DNA of 64,000 nt from Exiguobacterium sp. FSL W8-0210 (GCF_038006045.1 NZ_JBBOUK010000001.1:2893001-2957000); one strand, 5' to 3'; positions 53,939 to 63,381 are shown, numbered from the stretch's first letter. The notes: generated by a model not told the origin, from the sequence alone. Program-made: numbers and translations.

Positions 53939-54178
53939 GTGGACCCTAAGACGGCTGATCATTCGATTGAGGATGTCTGGCGAAGGCTGGAACGGCAATC
54001 ACAATGGATGCCTGCGCAATTGTATTATCAATTTGAGGAACTCTTGTCACTACATTTGGAGCAACCGATTCTAAATGAATTGTATCAAGTGTTAAAAAAA
54101 TACGACGTACTGACCGATATAGAGCGTGACGAACGAAACGAAAGCATTCAAATGCTAATCGATGAAAACGGCGCTTGA
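53939..54178 (+). CDS. Small uncharacterised acidic helical protein
   Basis: 79 residues from GTG 53939, 12 bases after AGGAGG, a longish gap. TTG 53927 touches the ribosome site and is unlikely. The sequence (SIEDVWRRLERQSQWMPAQLYYQFEELLSLHL...) looks like three amphipathic helices with no cysteine and no membrane segment. No family recognised. It precedes the mot genes but a terminator separates them. Confidence 0.55.
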   Translation: MDPKTADHSIEDVWRRLERQSQWMPAQLYYQFEELLSLHLEQPILNELYQVLKKYDVLTDIERDERNESIQMLIDENGA

Positions 54179-54198
54179 TTCTCGGTTTTTGGATTTCC

Positions 54199-54227
54199 GA
54201 GCAGAAGAAGTGTCTTCTGCTCTTTTA
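54199..54227 (+). terminator. Terminator ahead of motA
   Basis: GAGCAGAAGA, four-base loop, TCTTCTGCTC, then T-rich tail. Confidence 0.88.
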
Positions 54228-54276
54228 TTTTTCGTTCTTATACGCATTACATACAGAAAGGTGGCACACATCAATC

Positions 54277-55062
54277 ATGGATATCGTGTCGATAATCGGG
54301 ATCATACTAGGTCTTATCACATTGATCGGAGGAATGATCTTAAAAGGTGCGCCTCCAGTCGCCCTACTTAACCCTGCAGCCCTCGTCATCATCTTTGTCG
54401 GGACAGCCGCTGCCATCATGATTTCCTTCCCGAAGGAACGCCTAAAGGTACTACCGGCACTGTTTAAAGTCATCTTTTTCGAACAAAAATTAATGACGAA
54501 ACAAGTCTTACTCGGACAGTTTCTGACACTTTCGACGCAAGCACGGAAAGAAGGACTGCTGTCATTAGAAGCAGCTTTAGAAGAAGTCGACAATGCGTTC
54601 ATGAAGCGTGGTGTCATGATGGTCATCGATGGGCAGCCATCTGAATATGTCGAGGACGTCATGACGCGCGACCTCGAAAACATGACGGAACGGCATCATG
54701 CCAATGCAAACATCTTCACGCAAGCTGGAACTTACGCTCCGACCCTTGGGGTTCTCGGTGCCGTCGTCGGTCTTGTTGCCGCTTTATCCGATCTGTCGGA
54801 TATTGAAAAATTAGGTCATGCGATCTCAGGTGCCTTCATCGCGACGCTGTTCGGGATTTTCACCGGGTATGTCCTGTGGTTCCCGTTCGCAACGAAACTG
54901 AAGCAAAAATCAGCGAGCGAGATTCAACTGTACGAGATGATGATCGAAGGCATTCTGTCGATCCAAAACGGTGAATCACCAAAAAACTTAGAAGATAAGC
55001 TACTCGTGTACCTGACACCGAAGGAGCGTGCGAACTATGAAGCGGAAAAAGAAGCCGCATGA
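54277..55062 (+). CDS. motA: Flagellar stator protein MotA
   Basis: 261 residues from ATG 54277 (AAAGGTGG upstream); a longer frame covers the terminator. Four membrane helices. The segments LTLSTQARKEGLLSLEAALEEVDNAFMKRG and FTQAGTYAPTLGVLGAVVGLVAAL ... LGHAISGAFIATLFGIFTGYVLWFP are classic MotA. It conducts ions with MotB to turn the flagellar rotor. Overlaps motB by 26 bases. Confidence 0.93.
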   Translation: MDIVSIIGIILGLITLIGGMILKGAPPVALLNPAALVIIFVGTAAAIMISFPKERLKVLPALFKVIFFEQKLMTKQVLLGQFLTLSTQARKEGLLSLEAALEEVDNAFMKRGVMMVIDGQPSEYVEDVMTRDLENMTERHHANANIFTQAGTYAPTLGVLGAVVGLVAALSDLSDIEKLGHAISGAFIATLFGIFTGYVLWFPFATKLKQKSASEIQLYEMMIEGILSIQNGESPKNLEDKLLVYLTPKERANYEAEKEAA

Positions 55063-55810
55063 CGAACATATCTCCGAAGGCTGGTTGATTCCCTACGCCG
55101 ACTTATTGACCTTACTTCTAGCACTCTTCATCGTTCTTTTTGCTTCGAGTAATGTCGATGCCGTCAAGCTAAAAGCGATGTCCCAGTCGTTTAGCTCCGT
55201 CTTCAATGGTGGTTCAGGGATGATTACGAACAGCTCGCTCTCCACTCAAGAAGAAGAGGATTCGAAAAAACTCGACGCACGAACGAAGGCACAAAGCTAT
55301 GAAATCGCAGAACTCGAGAAGATTAAAGACGAAGCAAACAAATATATCAAAAATGAACAGCTCGAAAAAGACATCAAGGTGGAAATTACAAATGAAGGAC
55401 TTGTCTTCACGATTCGTGACCGAGCCCTCTTCTCGCCAGCTCAAGCAGAAGTAAGAGGACGCTCGCTTCAAATCGCAGAAGGCATGAGTGCACTACTCGT
55501 CAAGGCAGGACAACGTCAGATTCAAGTCTCCGGTCATACGGATAATATCCCAATCAATACGGCACAGTATCCATCAAACTGGGAACTCAGTGCAGACCGG
55601 GCGATCAGTTTCATGCGTGCCTTACAACGCAATCCAAAGCTCGAACCAAAACGGTTTACTGTCAGCGGTTACGGAGAGTTCCAACCGATTGCGTCCAATC
55701 AAACAGAAGCCGGTCGTAGTCAGAATCGACGTGTCGAGGTATTGATTCGACCATTGATCGACTTAAAAGCAAACGTACTCGACGAAACGAAAGTTAAGTC
55801 CGGCACGTAA
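55037..55810 (+). CDS. motB: Flagellar stator protein MotB
   Basis: 257 residues from ATG 55037 (AAGGAG ten bases upstream). A basic N-terminus, one membrane helix with the essential Asp22 (PYADLLTLLLALFIVLFASS), a plug/linker and a C-terminal OmpA-like peptidoglycan-binding domain (ISGHTDN-type VSGHTDNIP, NWELSADRAISFMRAL, GYGEFQP, NRRVEVLI). The helix and the SSNVDAVKLKAMSQSF segment match Bacillus MotB rather than MotS, so proton drive is likely. Confidence 0.93.
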   Translation: MKRKKKPHDEHISEGWLIPYADLLTLLLALFIVLFASSNVDAVKLKAMSQSFSSVFNGGSGMITNSSLSTQEEEDSKKLDARTKAQSYEIAELEKIKDEANKYIKNEQLEKDIKVEITNEGLVFTIRDRALFSPAQAEVRGRSLQIAEGMSALLVKAGQRQIQVSGHTDNIPINTAQYPSNWELSADRAISFMRALQRNPKLEPKRFTVSGYGEFQPIASNQTEAGRSQNRRVEVLIRPLIDLKANVLDETKVKSGT

Positions 55811-55850
55811 AAAAGATCCTTCGTGGTTGGTTACCACGAAGGATCTTTTC
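55808..55850. terminator. Bidirectional terminator
   Basis: AAAAGATCCTTCGTGGT pairs with ACCACGAAGGATCTTTT between motB and the DUF420 gene. Confidence 0.92.
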
Positions 55851-56382
55851 AATAATACGGACGAATCATGATATAGACGATGACGCCAGTGAAGCTGACG
55901 TATAACCAAAGCGGCATCGTAAAGCGTGTCCATTTTTTATGCTTCTCGAAATTTTGATTCACAGCATGCGCGAGTGACATCAAGACGAGCGGGACGATGA
56001 CTGCAGCTAGAATGATGTGCGTAATCAAGATGAAGAAATAGATCGGACGAACAAATCCTTCTCCACCGAACTTCGTCGATTCACTGACTGCATGGTACGT
56101 GACGTATGAAATCAAGAATAGCGTTGTCGTCGTCATCGCACCACCAATGAAGCGGCGATGATTCACACGGTTACCGCGACGAATCGAAATCCATGCCCCG
56201 AGCAACAGCATGAAGGTAAAACTATTAAAGATGGCGTTCAAAAAAGGAAGTAACGTCCAATCGAATCCTGAGTCGACTTGTACAGGTGGCGCAAAAAATA
56301 AGAGAGCCACGAGTAGGTTGATGACAAGAGTCAACAGGATGACGAGTGGGACAAAATTCCGTTTAGTAGCAGGTTGTTGCAT
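55849..56382 (-). CDS. DUF420 membrane protein (CtaM/YozB-like)
   Basis: 177 residues with five membrane helices. FLNAIFNSFTFMLLLGAWISIRRGNRVNHRRFIGGAMTTTTLFLISYVTYHAV is the DUF420 pattern, with histidines in helices as in CtaM, which is needed for maturation of haem-copper oxidases in Staphylococcus. ATG follows AAGGAG by eight bases, and it starts 3 bases after the flavoprotein stop, so it is co-transcribed with it. Confidence 0.85.
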   Translation of the reverse strand: MQQPATKRNFVPLVILLTLVINLLVALLFFAPPVQVDSGFDWTLLPFLNAIFNSFTFMLLLGAWISIRRGNRVNHRRFIGGAMTTTTLFLISYVTYHAVSESTKFGGEGFVRPIYFFILITHIILAAVIVPLVLMSLAHAVNQNFEKHKKWTRFTMPLWLYVSFTGVIVYIMIRPYY

Positions 56383-56385
56383 GAA

Positions 56386-57813
56386 TCATTCTCCTTGTTT
56401 CCAGTCGAAATAACGTTTCAACCATTTTGGGATCGGACCAGCGAATAAACGCTCACGCCAGTAGACATCAGCAGCACGCTGAACGGCAGCACCACGAATC
56501 GGATACGGATGCACGACACGTGACAGTTGACCGACCTTATCTTTACGTGCCATTGCATAGACGACTTCTTGCATCCACTCGCCGGCTTGTTCTCCGATCG
56601 CATGTGCCCCGATCAGTTTCCCGCGTTTATCGGCGATGAGCTTGACGCGCCCTTCCGTCTGACCATTGATGACGAAACGATCCACTTCATCGAGACCCGT
56701 CTGGTAGACTTTGATGTCACCGTGTTTCTTACGTGCTTCTTCTTCTGTCAAACCGAGATGGAACAATTCAGGCGTTGTGAATGTTACCCACGGGACCGCT
56801 CGATAATCAGGTTTCGTCCGTAAACCGAACAAAGCATTTGTGACGACGGTTTTTCCTTCTAGTCCTGCGACGTGCGTAAACGGTAAGGAATCAATCGTAT
56901 CTCCGACGGCAAAGATATGCCGCTGACTTGTCCGGAGCGAACCGTCGACTTGAACGAATCCTTTTTCGACATGAACACCAGCCCGATCAAGACGTAACGC
57001 CTCGATGCGTGGCTTACGACCGACCGCGACAAGAACGGCATCCGTTTCGATGACACGTGATTCCCCATTTGCTTCGACCGTCACTTCGATGCCTCCAGCT
57101 GACTTGCGGACATGCGTGACCTTCGTATCGAGATGCAACGTCAATTCTTGCTCGAGCTGACGTTGAATGACTTCGACCATGTCACGATCTTCTTTTCCGA
57201 GCAGCGTCTTCATGCCCTCGATAACTGTGACTTCCGTTCCGAGGTGCGCGTAAGCTTGCGACAGCTCAAGACCGATCGCCCCACCACCAATAACGAGCAG
57301 CCGCTCAGGACGCTCTGTTAATTCAAAGATCGTCTCGTTCGTTAAATAATCGATCGTATCTAGCCCATCAATCGGTGGAATGATCGGTTGGGATCCTGTT
57401 GAGATCGCAAACTTTTCACCAACGACAAGCTGTCCCGCTACTTCGACTTCATGTGCACTAAGGAATGTCGCTTCTCCGATATAGACATCGACACCAAGAT
57501 CTTCAAATCGTTTCGTTCCATCATGGGATTGAATGATGTTACGCGCACGATCAACGCTTGCTTTCGTTTTAGAATAGACCGCGTCTCCGTTCAGCGTCAC
57601 GTTGTATTTTTCAGCCGTCCGCTTCATGACGTGCACGTCGTGTGCGGCTTCAATCAAAGCCTTTGAAGGAACACAACCATAATGGAGACAATCTCCACCT
57701 AGATGTGCATGACGTTCAATCAGGGCAACATGTGCACCAAGACTTGCTGCACCGGCAGCAATCGTCATTCCGGCTGCACCACCACCGATGACAACTAATT
57801 GATAGGTCTTCAT
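56386..57813 (-). CDS. Pyridine nucleotide-disulfide oxidoreductase (mercuric-reductase/Lpd-like)
   Basis: 475 residues. FAD site GGGAAGMTIA, redox pair in GGDCLHYGCVPSKALIE, NAD(P)H site GGGAIGLELSQ and the ATGDT-type FAVGDTIDSLPFTH. The C-terminal His region reads VVHPYPIRGAAVQRAADVYW; in Lpd it is HPHPTLSE and the acid is missing here, so it is not a normal dihydrolipoamide dehydrogenase. There is no vicinal C-terminal Cys pair or HMA domain for mercury. Substrate unknown. It overlaps the DUF1499 gene by 4 bases. Confidence 0.85.
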   Translation of the reverse strand: MKTYQLVVIGGGAAGMTIAAGAASLGAHVALIERHAHLGGDCLHYGCVPSKALIEAAHDVHVMKRTAEKYNVTLNGDAVYSKTKASVDRARNIIQSHDGTKRFEDLGVDVYIGEATFLSAHEVEVAGQLVVGEKFAISTGSQPIIPPIDGLDTIDYLTNETIFELTERPERLLVIGGGAIGLELSQAYAHLGTEVTVIEGMKTLLGKEDRDMVEVIQRQLEQELTLHLDTKVTHVRKSAGGIEVTVEANGESRVIETDAVLVAVGRKPRIEALRLDRAGVHVEKGFVQVDGSLRTSQRHIFAVGDTIDSLPFTHVAGLEGKTVVTNALFGLRTKPDYRAVPWVTFTTPELFHLGLTEEEARKKHGDIKVYQTGLDEVDRFVINGQTEGRVKLIADKRGKLIGAHAIGEQAGEWMQEVVYAMARKDKVGQLSRVVHPYPIRGAAVQRAADVYWRERLFAGPIPKWLKRYFDWKQGE

Positions 57814-58187
57814 CGCAAACCCTCCTCATACCGACGTGTGATGTCTTCCATCCGTTTACGGTTGACGCCCCAGTCAGAGTATCCGACACGTGATGCCGAA
57901 CGGAAATGAATCACTTGTGCGGCTTCATCGAAGTAAAATTCGACGTCATCCTTGAAGCGAAAGACTTTACTCGTGAAGATGGCATGGATGTATGTTCCTT
58001 CCTCCTTAACGATTTTGACTCGGTCGAGGCTTTGTAGAATACGTAAGAGGTGGAACTTCGAATCCGCAAGCGTTTCTTTGAACGGGAGCGGACGCATTTT
58101 CATATCCTGTAGATCGGTTTGAGTAGATACCGCATTCGGTTTTCCGGAGAGCGGTTGAAGCGTACCATTTGAAACACCAAGTGCCAT
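57810..58187 (-). CDS. DUF1499-family protein
   Basis: 125 residues. PNAVSTQTD near residue 17 and FRFKDDVEFYFDEAAQVIHFRSASRVGYSDWGVNRKRMEDITRRY at the end are the DUF1499 core (usually FRF.DDVEF..... RSASR.GxSDLGVNR). Cytosolic here, no signal peptide. Function unknown. It leads the operon with the flavoprotein and the DUF420 protein; ATG follows ACGGAGGA. Confidence 0.82.
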   Translation of the reverse strand: MALGVSNGTLQPLSGKPNAVSTQTDLQDMKMRPLPFKETLADSKFHLLRILQSLDRVKIVKEEGTYIHAIFTSKVFRFKDDVEFYFDEAAQVIHFRSASRVGYSDWGVNRKRMEDITRRYEEGLR

Positions 58188-58280
58188 GACTGATTCCTCC
58201 GTTTCCTATCATCTGATCCATTTCGTACTATAATCCACTTTACTTTACCAGTTTCTGTTTCACTCTGCCTGTCTGAGTGT

Positions 58281-59666
58281 TTACGCTTTCGTGACAGGGA
58301 GCAGAATCGTCGCGATGACGCCGCCTTCTGGCTGATTGTCGATGAATAGCTTGCCTTCATGTGCTTCAACAAGCTCTCGACAAATCGATAGCCCGAGTCC
58401 CGTTCCGCCCTTTCCTTTTTGCACTTGATAAAACTTTTCCGTGACATGACGTAGGTGTTCTTTCGGAATACCAGGTCCTTCGTCACTGAAAGAAAGGAAT
58501 AACACACGCTCGGAACGAACGAGTCGAACCGTAATCGCTCCTCCAATTGGTGAAAAACGGATTGCATTATCAAGCAGGTTCAAGAAGACTTGTTTCAATC
58601 GGTTTTCGTCGTATAGACCAATGACTTGCGCCGGTAACTTTTGCACGATCTGAACATTTTTCTCTTCCAGCTTTTGACGTAGTTGCGCTGCGACGGTCTC
58701 GATGATTTCCGTTAAGTTGACTTCCTGACGGTATAGGACGAGACGACTCGTCTCGAGTTTTGAGAAATCGAGTAACTGTTCAACGAGCGAAATCAAACGC
58801 TCCGTCTCTGAATGAATGATGCCCATCCCAAGCGACGCCTCTTCCGGCAACTGATCCTGTTCGACGAGTAATGTCTCACTCCAGCCTTTGATCGATGTCA
58901 ACGGTGTCCGTAATTCATGGGAAATACCAGAAATGAATTCATCTTTTAATGTTTCCTGCTGTTTGATCTGTTGTCCCATATAATTGATCGTCCGGGCTAG
59001 TTCTCCAAGCTCGAACGAGTATTCCTCGTTCACCTTGACGTCGTAATGCTGTTTCGCAATTTGATCCGATGCTCCGATGACTTCTTGAATCGGTCGGACG
59101 ATCGACGAGACGAGACGTGAGGAATAGATGAAGGCAAGTCCCCAAATTACTGTACCCAGGAGGACGATCGCTAAACAAATTTCGATCACACGTCGATCGA
59201 TTCGTTCAAGCGACGTCGTATAACGAAGCGCTCCCGTCGTCTGACCAAACGACACGACAGGTTCTGTTACTTCCAGTAAATGTTCTCCCGTCGCCTCATC
59301 GTCATATCGTTTCGTGACGGTCTGTCCCGCTCTTACTTGATTGATCGCCTCTAGCGTCAACTTACGTTCCGAGATGAATCCGGTCGAAGAGTAACGTGGA
59401 ATCCCTGTCGCATCCAACACTTCGATCTCAGCGTCTGGATAAGCATAAGAATCAAGTACATCATGGATTGTCGCTTCTGAATCAGCGTAATCATAAGCAA
59501 GGCCACTATTCGCAAATAAGACAGCACTCGCATTCGCATGGCGTTTCAAGACATCCGTCGCCGTCACGTAGTAATAGTTATAGGTCACGAACGAGAGGAT
59601 CCCGATGACGAGTAAGACTGTCACCGTGATAATCGTCATGAACCGCATCAATATCTGGCGCTTCAT
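58281..59666 (-). CDS. Membrane sensor histidine kinase
   Basis: 461 residues. Two membrane helices (about 10-30 and 161-182), an extracellular sensory domain of about 130 residues (PAS-like, DAEIEVLDATGIPRYSS), HAMP, His250 in GISHELRTPLTSIKGWSETL, N box NLLDNAIRFS, G1 DEGPGIP and G2 GGTGLGLS. Intact PhoR/WalK-like kinase. It overlaps the response regulator by 4 bases. Confidence 0.92.
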   Translation of the reverse strand: MKRQILMRFMTIITVTVLLVIGILSFVTYNYYYVTATDVLKRHANASAVLFANSGLAYDYADSEATIHDVLDSYAYPDAEIEVLDATGIPRYSSTGFISERKLTLEAINQVRAGQTVTKRYDDEATGEHLLEVTEPVVSFGQTTGALRYTTSLERIDRRVIEICLAIVLLGTVIWGLAFIYSSRLVSSIVRPIQEVIGASDQIAKQHYDVKVNEEYSFELGELARTINYMGQQIKQQETLKDEFISGISHELRTPLTSIKGWSETLLVEQDQLPEEASLGMGIIHSETERLISLVEQLLDFSKLETSRLVLYRQEVNLTEIIETVAAQLRQKLEEKNVQIVQKLPAQVIGLYDENRLKQVFLNLLDNAIRFSPIGGAITVRLVRSERVLFLSFSDEGPGIPKEHLRHVTEKFYQVQKGKGGTGLGLSICRELVEAHEGKLFIDNQPEGGVIATILLPVTKA

Positions 59667-60355
59667 TCTTCGTTACGCCACTTGTATCCATGTCCCCACA
59701 ATGTCTCAATGAACTTCGGTTCCGCTGGATTCTCTTCGATTTTTTGACGAAGACGGCGAATGTTGACATCGACCGTCTTCCGATCACCAAAGTAATTCTC
59801 ACCCCATACCGCATCGAGTAATTCATCTCGCGACATGACTTGATCTTCGTTTTTGATGAAGTGGCAAAGTAAATCGTATTCAGTTGGTGTCACTTCGACA
59901 TCGACACCTTCTTTTTGGACGCGCTTCGCCCCTAAATCAATCCGAAACGGTCCAGAGATGAGTTCACGTGGCTGTTTTCTGCGGCGTAATGTCTCTACCC
60001 GTCGCAGGAGCGACTGGATGCGCGCGAGTAGCTCTGCTGGACTGAATGGCTTCGCGATGTAATCGTCCGCTCCTACGCTCAGTCCCATGACTTTATCCTC
60101 TTCTCGTGTCCGTGCCGTCAGCATGATGATCCCGACGACTTCATCCTTTGTCCGCGCCTGTTCACAGACGGCAAAACCGTCGACTTCCGGCATCATGATA
60201 TCGAGTAACAGAATATCGAAGGTTTGTTGATCAAACTGCGCAAGCGCTTCTTTCCCATTTTCCGCCTCGATGACATCATAGCCTGCCCGTTTCAAATTAA
60301 TGACGATGAAACTGCGAATCGCATGTTCATCTTCAGCTACTAGTATTTTGGTCAT
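59663..60355 (-). CDS. OmpR/PhoB-family response regulator
   Basis: 230 residues. Receiver with AEDE, Asp52 in LLDIMMPE, Thr in MLTART and Lys in IAKPFSP; then a winged-helix DNA-binding domain (VEVTPTEYDLLCHFIKN... TVDVNIRRLRQKIEENP). Preceded by the lipoprotein gene, 20 bases between stop and start, and coupled to the kinase gene. Confidence 0.93.
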   Translation of the reverse strand: MTKILVAEDEHAIRSFIVINLKRAGYDVIEAENGKEALAQFDQQTFDILLLDIMMPEVDGFAVCEQARTKDEVVGIIMLTARTREEDKVMGLSVGADDYIAKPFSPAELLARIQSLLRRVETLRRRKQPRELISGPFRIDLGAKRVQKEGVDVEVTPTEYDLLCHFIKNEDQVMSRDELLDAVWGENYFGDRKTVDVNIRRLRQKIEENPAEPKFIETLWGHGYKWRNEE

Positions 60356-60375
60356 TCTTTTCTCCCCCTGATTCT

Positions 60376-61635
60376 TTATTCCACGAGTGTGACACGATTG
60401 ACGAACACTTCATAATCCTTCGTCGCACCAATCACATAGACATAATCGATACCTTCTTTGATTTTTCGCTTTTGATCACTCGCAATGTATTGATTCTTCG
60501 GAATGACCTCTAATTCGAAATCAATCTGCTTCGTTTCTCGATTGATGAACCGAACACGATTTTCGCGTTTCTCGATCGTTTCACGCGTCGCCCAGTTGGC
60601 AGGGAACCGCATGACGAAATTGTATTCTTGATCGATGTACTGCTCTTCTCGCAGTTCGAACCCACTCTCGAGAAATGGTGGATTATCTGATCCATTCCAT
60701 GTGTAGTATGCCGTGATGCGTGGTTTTGGTTCACCTTCACGCCCTTTACTGCCTTCTGGCGTGTATTGATGACCGAACTCGACGATTCCGTCTTGATCGA
60801 CATCTTTCGGGAAGGTATACATCGGCTCGACGATCTCATCGACCTGACCGAAACGGACCTGTTCCAACGTATCGTTCGCTAAACGGAATAATGCGATGTG
60901 CATCTTAGCATCACGTGTATAAGAGACAATCAAGCCTTTATTGCGCGCAGCATTGATCGTATCGACTTCAAATAAATCATGTTCTGCGAATAAATCGCCA
61001 TCTTTTGTCGCTAGCGTCGTCTCTTGACGCTTTTCCGACAAGATATCCTTATAATAGATCAAACGAGATGGACTTCCCTTTTGTAGAAGCACCATATCTC
61101 GCTCGCGATCTTGATTCAAATCATTCACCGACAGGCGGTCATACCGATCCACCTTCGTGACATCTCGTTGCTTCGACAACAGCTGTTCAATGATATATAA
61201 CGTGTTTTCACCATAACTGGTAATCCCGATGACTAAATGGTTTTGTTTATGTTGCGCGTCAGATACGACTTCGAGTCGATCGATGGCTCGCCCATCAGCA
61301 ACTGTCTGCCGTGTCACAAGTCGCCATTTTTCACCTTGTCGTTCATGAACGAGAAGATGAATCGTGAAACGTCCATCCTGCTCACTACGGTAGAAGGTGA
61401 TCGCCTCATCCTTACCGTTTCGATCTAAATCAACGAGTTCATATAGACGGGATACTGCTTGATTTCGTGGCGCCACGATTTCTGCCTGTTTCGGCAAATC
61501 GCGGTCAATCCGCTCTTTCAACGACTGCTCCCATGCCGGAAGGGACGGATGTTCGAGTAGAGAGGCGGGATGCGGAAACATCGTACTGCATCCTGCTAAT
61601 AATAGACTTGATATGATCATGAAGAGATATTTCAT
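60376..61635 (-). CDS. Lipoprotein with FG-GAP/VCBS-like repeats
   Basis: 419 residues from ATG 61635, ten bases after AAAGGA; the upstream extension lacks a ribosome site. The lipobox LLLAGCS puts the acylated Cys at residue 15. Calcium-like loops DLDRNGKDEA, DLNQDRERDM and DVDQDGIVEF recur as in VCBS/FG-GAP propellers. The last 100 residues differ (EQYIDQEYNFVMRFPANW...). It is on the outer face of the membrane and opens the two-component operon, so it may deliver or sense the signal (inference). Confidence 0.75.
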   Translation of the reverse strand: MKYLFMIISSLLLAGCSTMFPHPASLLEHPSLPAWEQSLKERIDRDLPKQAEIVAPRNQAVSRLYELVDLDRNGKDEAITFYRSEQDGRFTIHLLVHERQGEKWRLVTRQTVADGRAIDRLEVVSDAQHKQNHLVIGITSYGENTLYIIEQLLSKQRDVTKVDRYDRLSVNDLNQDRERDMVLLQKGSPSRLIYYKDILSEKRQETTLATKDGDLFAEHDLFEVDTINAARNKGLIVSYTRDAKMHIALFRLANDTLEQVRFGQVDEIVEPMYTFPKDVDQDGIVEFGHQYTPEGSKGREGEPKPRITAYYTWNGSDNPPFLESGFELREEQYIDQEYNFVMRFPANWATRETIEKRENRVRFINRETKQIDFELEVIPKNQYIASDQKRKIKEGIDYVYVIGATKDYEVFVNRVTLVE

Positions 61636-61759
61636 AAAGTTGGAATCCTTTCCGTACTGGCTCTGTTTCCACTTTATCATACTCTCTCAATGGAGAGTAT
61701 ATTGTCGAATGGGACACAAGTTGTTACGATATACAGATAATTGAAAGGGGTTTGAATGT

Positions 61760-62590
61760 ATGACGTATAAAATGATTGTTCTCGATTTAGATGATACCTT
61801 GTTGACAAGTGACCATACGATTTCACCACGTACGAAAGAAGCTTTACTCGCTGCGCAGCGTCGCGGGAAGAAAGTCGTGCTCGCTAGCGGTCGTCCGACA
61901 TTTGCCATGCTCGACCTCGCAAAAGAACTGGAACTCGCCCGCTACGGCAGTTACATCCTAAGCTTCAATGGCGCTTCAATCATTGATTGTAAAACGAACG
62001 AATCGCTCTTCCTCAGCACGCTTTCCCCGGAGACGGTCCATCGTCTTTATGATGTAAGTAAACGGGAGGATGTCTACATTCACACGTATGTCGGACATGA
62101 GATTCTGACAGAACAACCGAACGAGTATACGACACTCGAAGGACAATTGACTGGTATGGACGTCATTCCCGTCGCTGATTTTAAAACAGCGATTCAAACA
62201 CCTGTCGTCAAGTGTTTAATGATGGCAGAAGAGACACACCTCGCGCGGGTCGAGCAGACGCTTCAACAAGAGCTTGCAGGGGAACTCGCGGTTGCTCGCT
62301 CAAAGCCATTTTTCCTTGAATTCACGGAAGACGGTGTCACAAAAGGCACAAGCCTTGCCTTACTGTCTGAGAAGCTTGGTATCGCTCAGGAAGAAGTCAT
62401 TGCTTGTGGAGACGGCAACAACGATCTATCGATGATCGAATGGGCAGGTCTTGGCGTCGCGATGGCGAATGCAGCCGATACCGTTAAAGAAAAAGCCCAG
62501 TATATGACCGCTTCGAATGATGAAGATGGTGTCGCCCTCGTCGTCGAAAAGTTCATGATGGATGAAGAACCGACTATCTCAAGTCACTGA
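61760..62590 (+). CDS. Cof-type HAD-superfamily phosphatase
   Basis: 276 residues. HAD motifs: I LDLDDTLL, II LASGRPT, III Lys in GTSLALLSEKLG and IV GDGNNDLSM. A C2-type cap (about residues 85-190) is inserted after motif II, as in YwpJ/YxeH/YidA. These hydrolyse sugar phosphates, FMN or related metabolites in the cytoplasm; the substrate is unknown. ATG follows AAAGGGG. Confidence 0.92.
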   Translation: MTYKMIVLDLDDTLLTSDHTISPRTKEALLAAQRRGKKVVLASGRPTFAMLDLAKELELARYGSYILSFNGASIIDCKTNESLFLSTLSPETVHRLYDVSKREDVYIHTYVGHEILTEQPNEYTTLEGQLTGMDVIPVADFKTAIQTPVVKCLMMAEETHLARVEQTLQQELAGELAVARSKPFFLEFTEDGVTKGTSLALLSEKLGIAQEEVIACGDGNNDLSMIEWAGLGVAMANAADTVKEKAQYMTASNDEDGVALVVEKFMMDEEPTISSH

Positions 62591-62596
62591 GTAACT

Positions 62597-62639
62597 CAAA
62601 AAAGCGTGTATTCCGCATTCAACGGAACACACGCTTTTG
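62597..62639. terminator. Bidirectional terminator
   Basis: AAAAGCGTGT and CCG pair with CGG and ACACGCTTTT between the HAD and ung genes. Confidence 0.88.
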
Positions 62640-62641
62640 AT

Positions 62642-63301
62642 TTACGATAAACACCAGTCAATTGGCTCTCTTCCCTGCTCTTTCAGCCAAGCATTCGTTT
62701 GCGAATAAGGTTTGCTACCGAAAAATCCTCGGCTCGCTGATAAGGGACTTGGATGAACGGCTTCGAGAACAAGATGACGATTCGTATCAATCAGCACCTT
62801 TTTACTCTTCGCGTGATTTCCCCATAGGATGAACACGATCGGTTGTGTCTGTGTTCCTAGGACTTCAATGACCTGATCCGTGAATGATGCCCAGCCTTTT
62901 TTAGCATGCGATCCCGCTTTTCCTTCTTCAACCGTGAGCGACGTATTCAGTAAAAAGACACCTTGTCGTGACCAAGCTTCGAGATTTCCGGATGTCGGAG
63001 CCGGACAACCGATATCCGCGACGAGTTCCTTATACATGTTTCGAAGGGACGGCGGGATCGGAACTCCGTCATGGACAGAAAAGCTGAGTCCATTCGCCTG
63101 ACGTGGACCATGGTAGGGATCTTGCCCTAAGATGACGCACCGGACATCTTCTGGCGCGACTGCATCGAACGCATGAAAAATCCGCTCTTTCGGAGGGTAG
63201 ACGGTCGTCGTTTGATAGGCTTCCTTCAAAAAAGCCCACAGTTCTTGAAAATAGGGTTTTTCCTTTTCTTCTTTTAACACGGTTTGCCAAGATGGATGCA
63301 C
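62642..63301 (-). CDS. ung: Uracil-DNA glycosylase (family 1)
   Basis: 219 residues from GTG 63301, nine bases after AAGGAG; the frame extends to 63328 but that part contains the ribosome site. Water-activating loop GQDPYHGP, uracil-contact SFSVHDG, LLLNTSLTVEEG and the minor-groove loop HPSPLSA are all intact. It removes uracil from DNA to start base excision repair. Length is that of Bacillus Ung (225). Confidence 0.95.
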   Translation of the reverse strand: MHPSWQTVLKEEKEKPYFQELWAFLKEAYQTTTVYPPKERIFHAFDAVAPEDVRCVILGQDPYHGPRQANGLSFSVHDGVPIPPSLRNMYKELVADIGCPAPTSGNLEAWSRQGVFLLNTSLTVEEGKAGSHAKKGWASFTDQVIEVLGTQTQPIVFILWGNHAKSKKVLIDTNRHLVLEAVHPSPLSASRGFFGSKPYSQTNAWLKEQGREPIDWCLS

Positions 63302-63381
63302 GTGAATCCGCTCCTTTTTCAGTCTCAAGTCGCTGTTCGTCCGTCTTGATTCTGCTATGATGGATGATGAGGTGGAAAACT

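Noticed and set aside
54175-54276. A 34-codon N-terminal extension of MotA
   Set aside because: It covers a clear terminator and disagrees with the MotA family start; ATG 54277 fits.
56386-57813. Mercuric reductase or dihydrolipoamide dehydrogenase as a firm name
   Set aside because: No HMA domain or C-terminal Cys pair for mercury, and the HPxP..E catalytic acid of Lpd is absent, so only the family is given.
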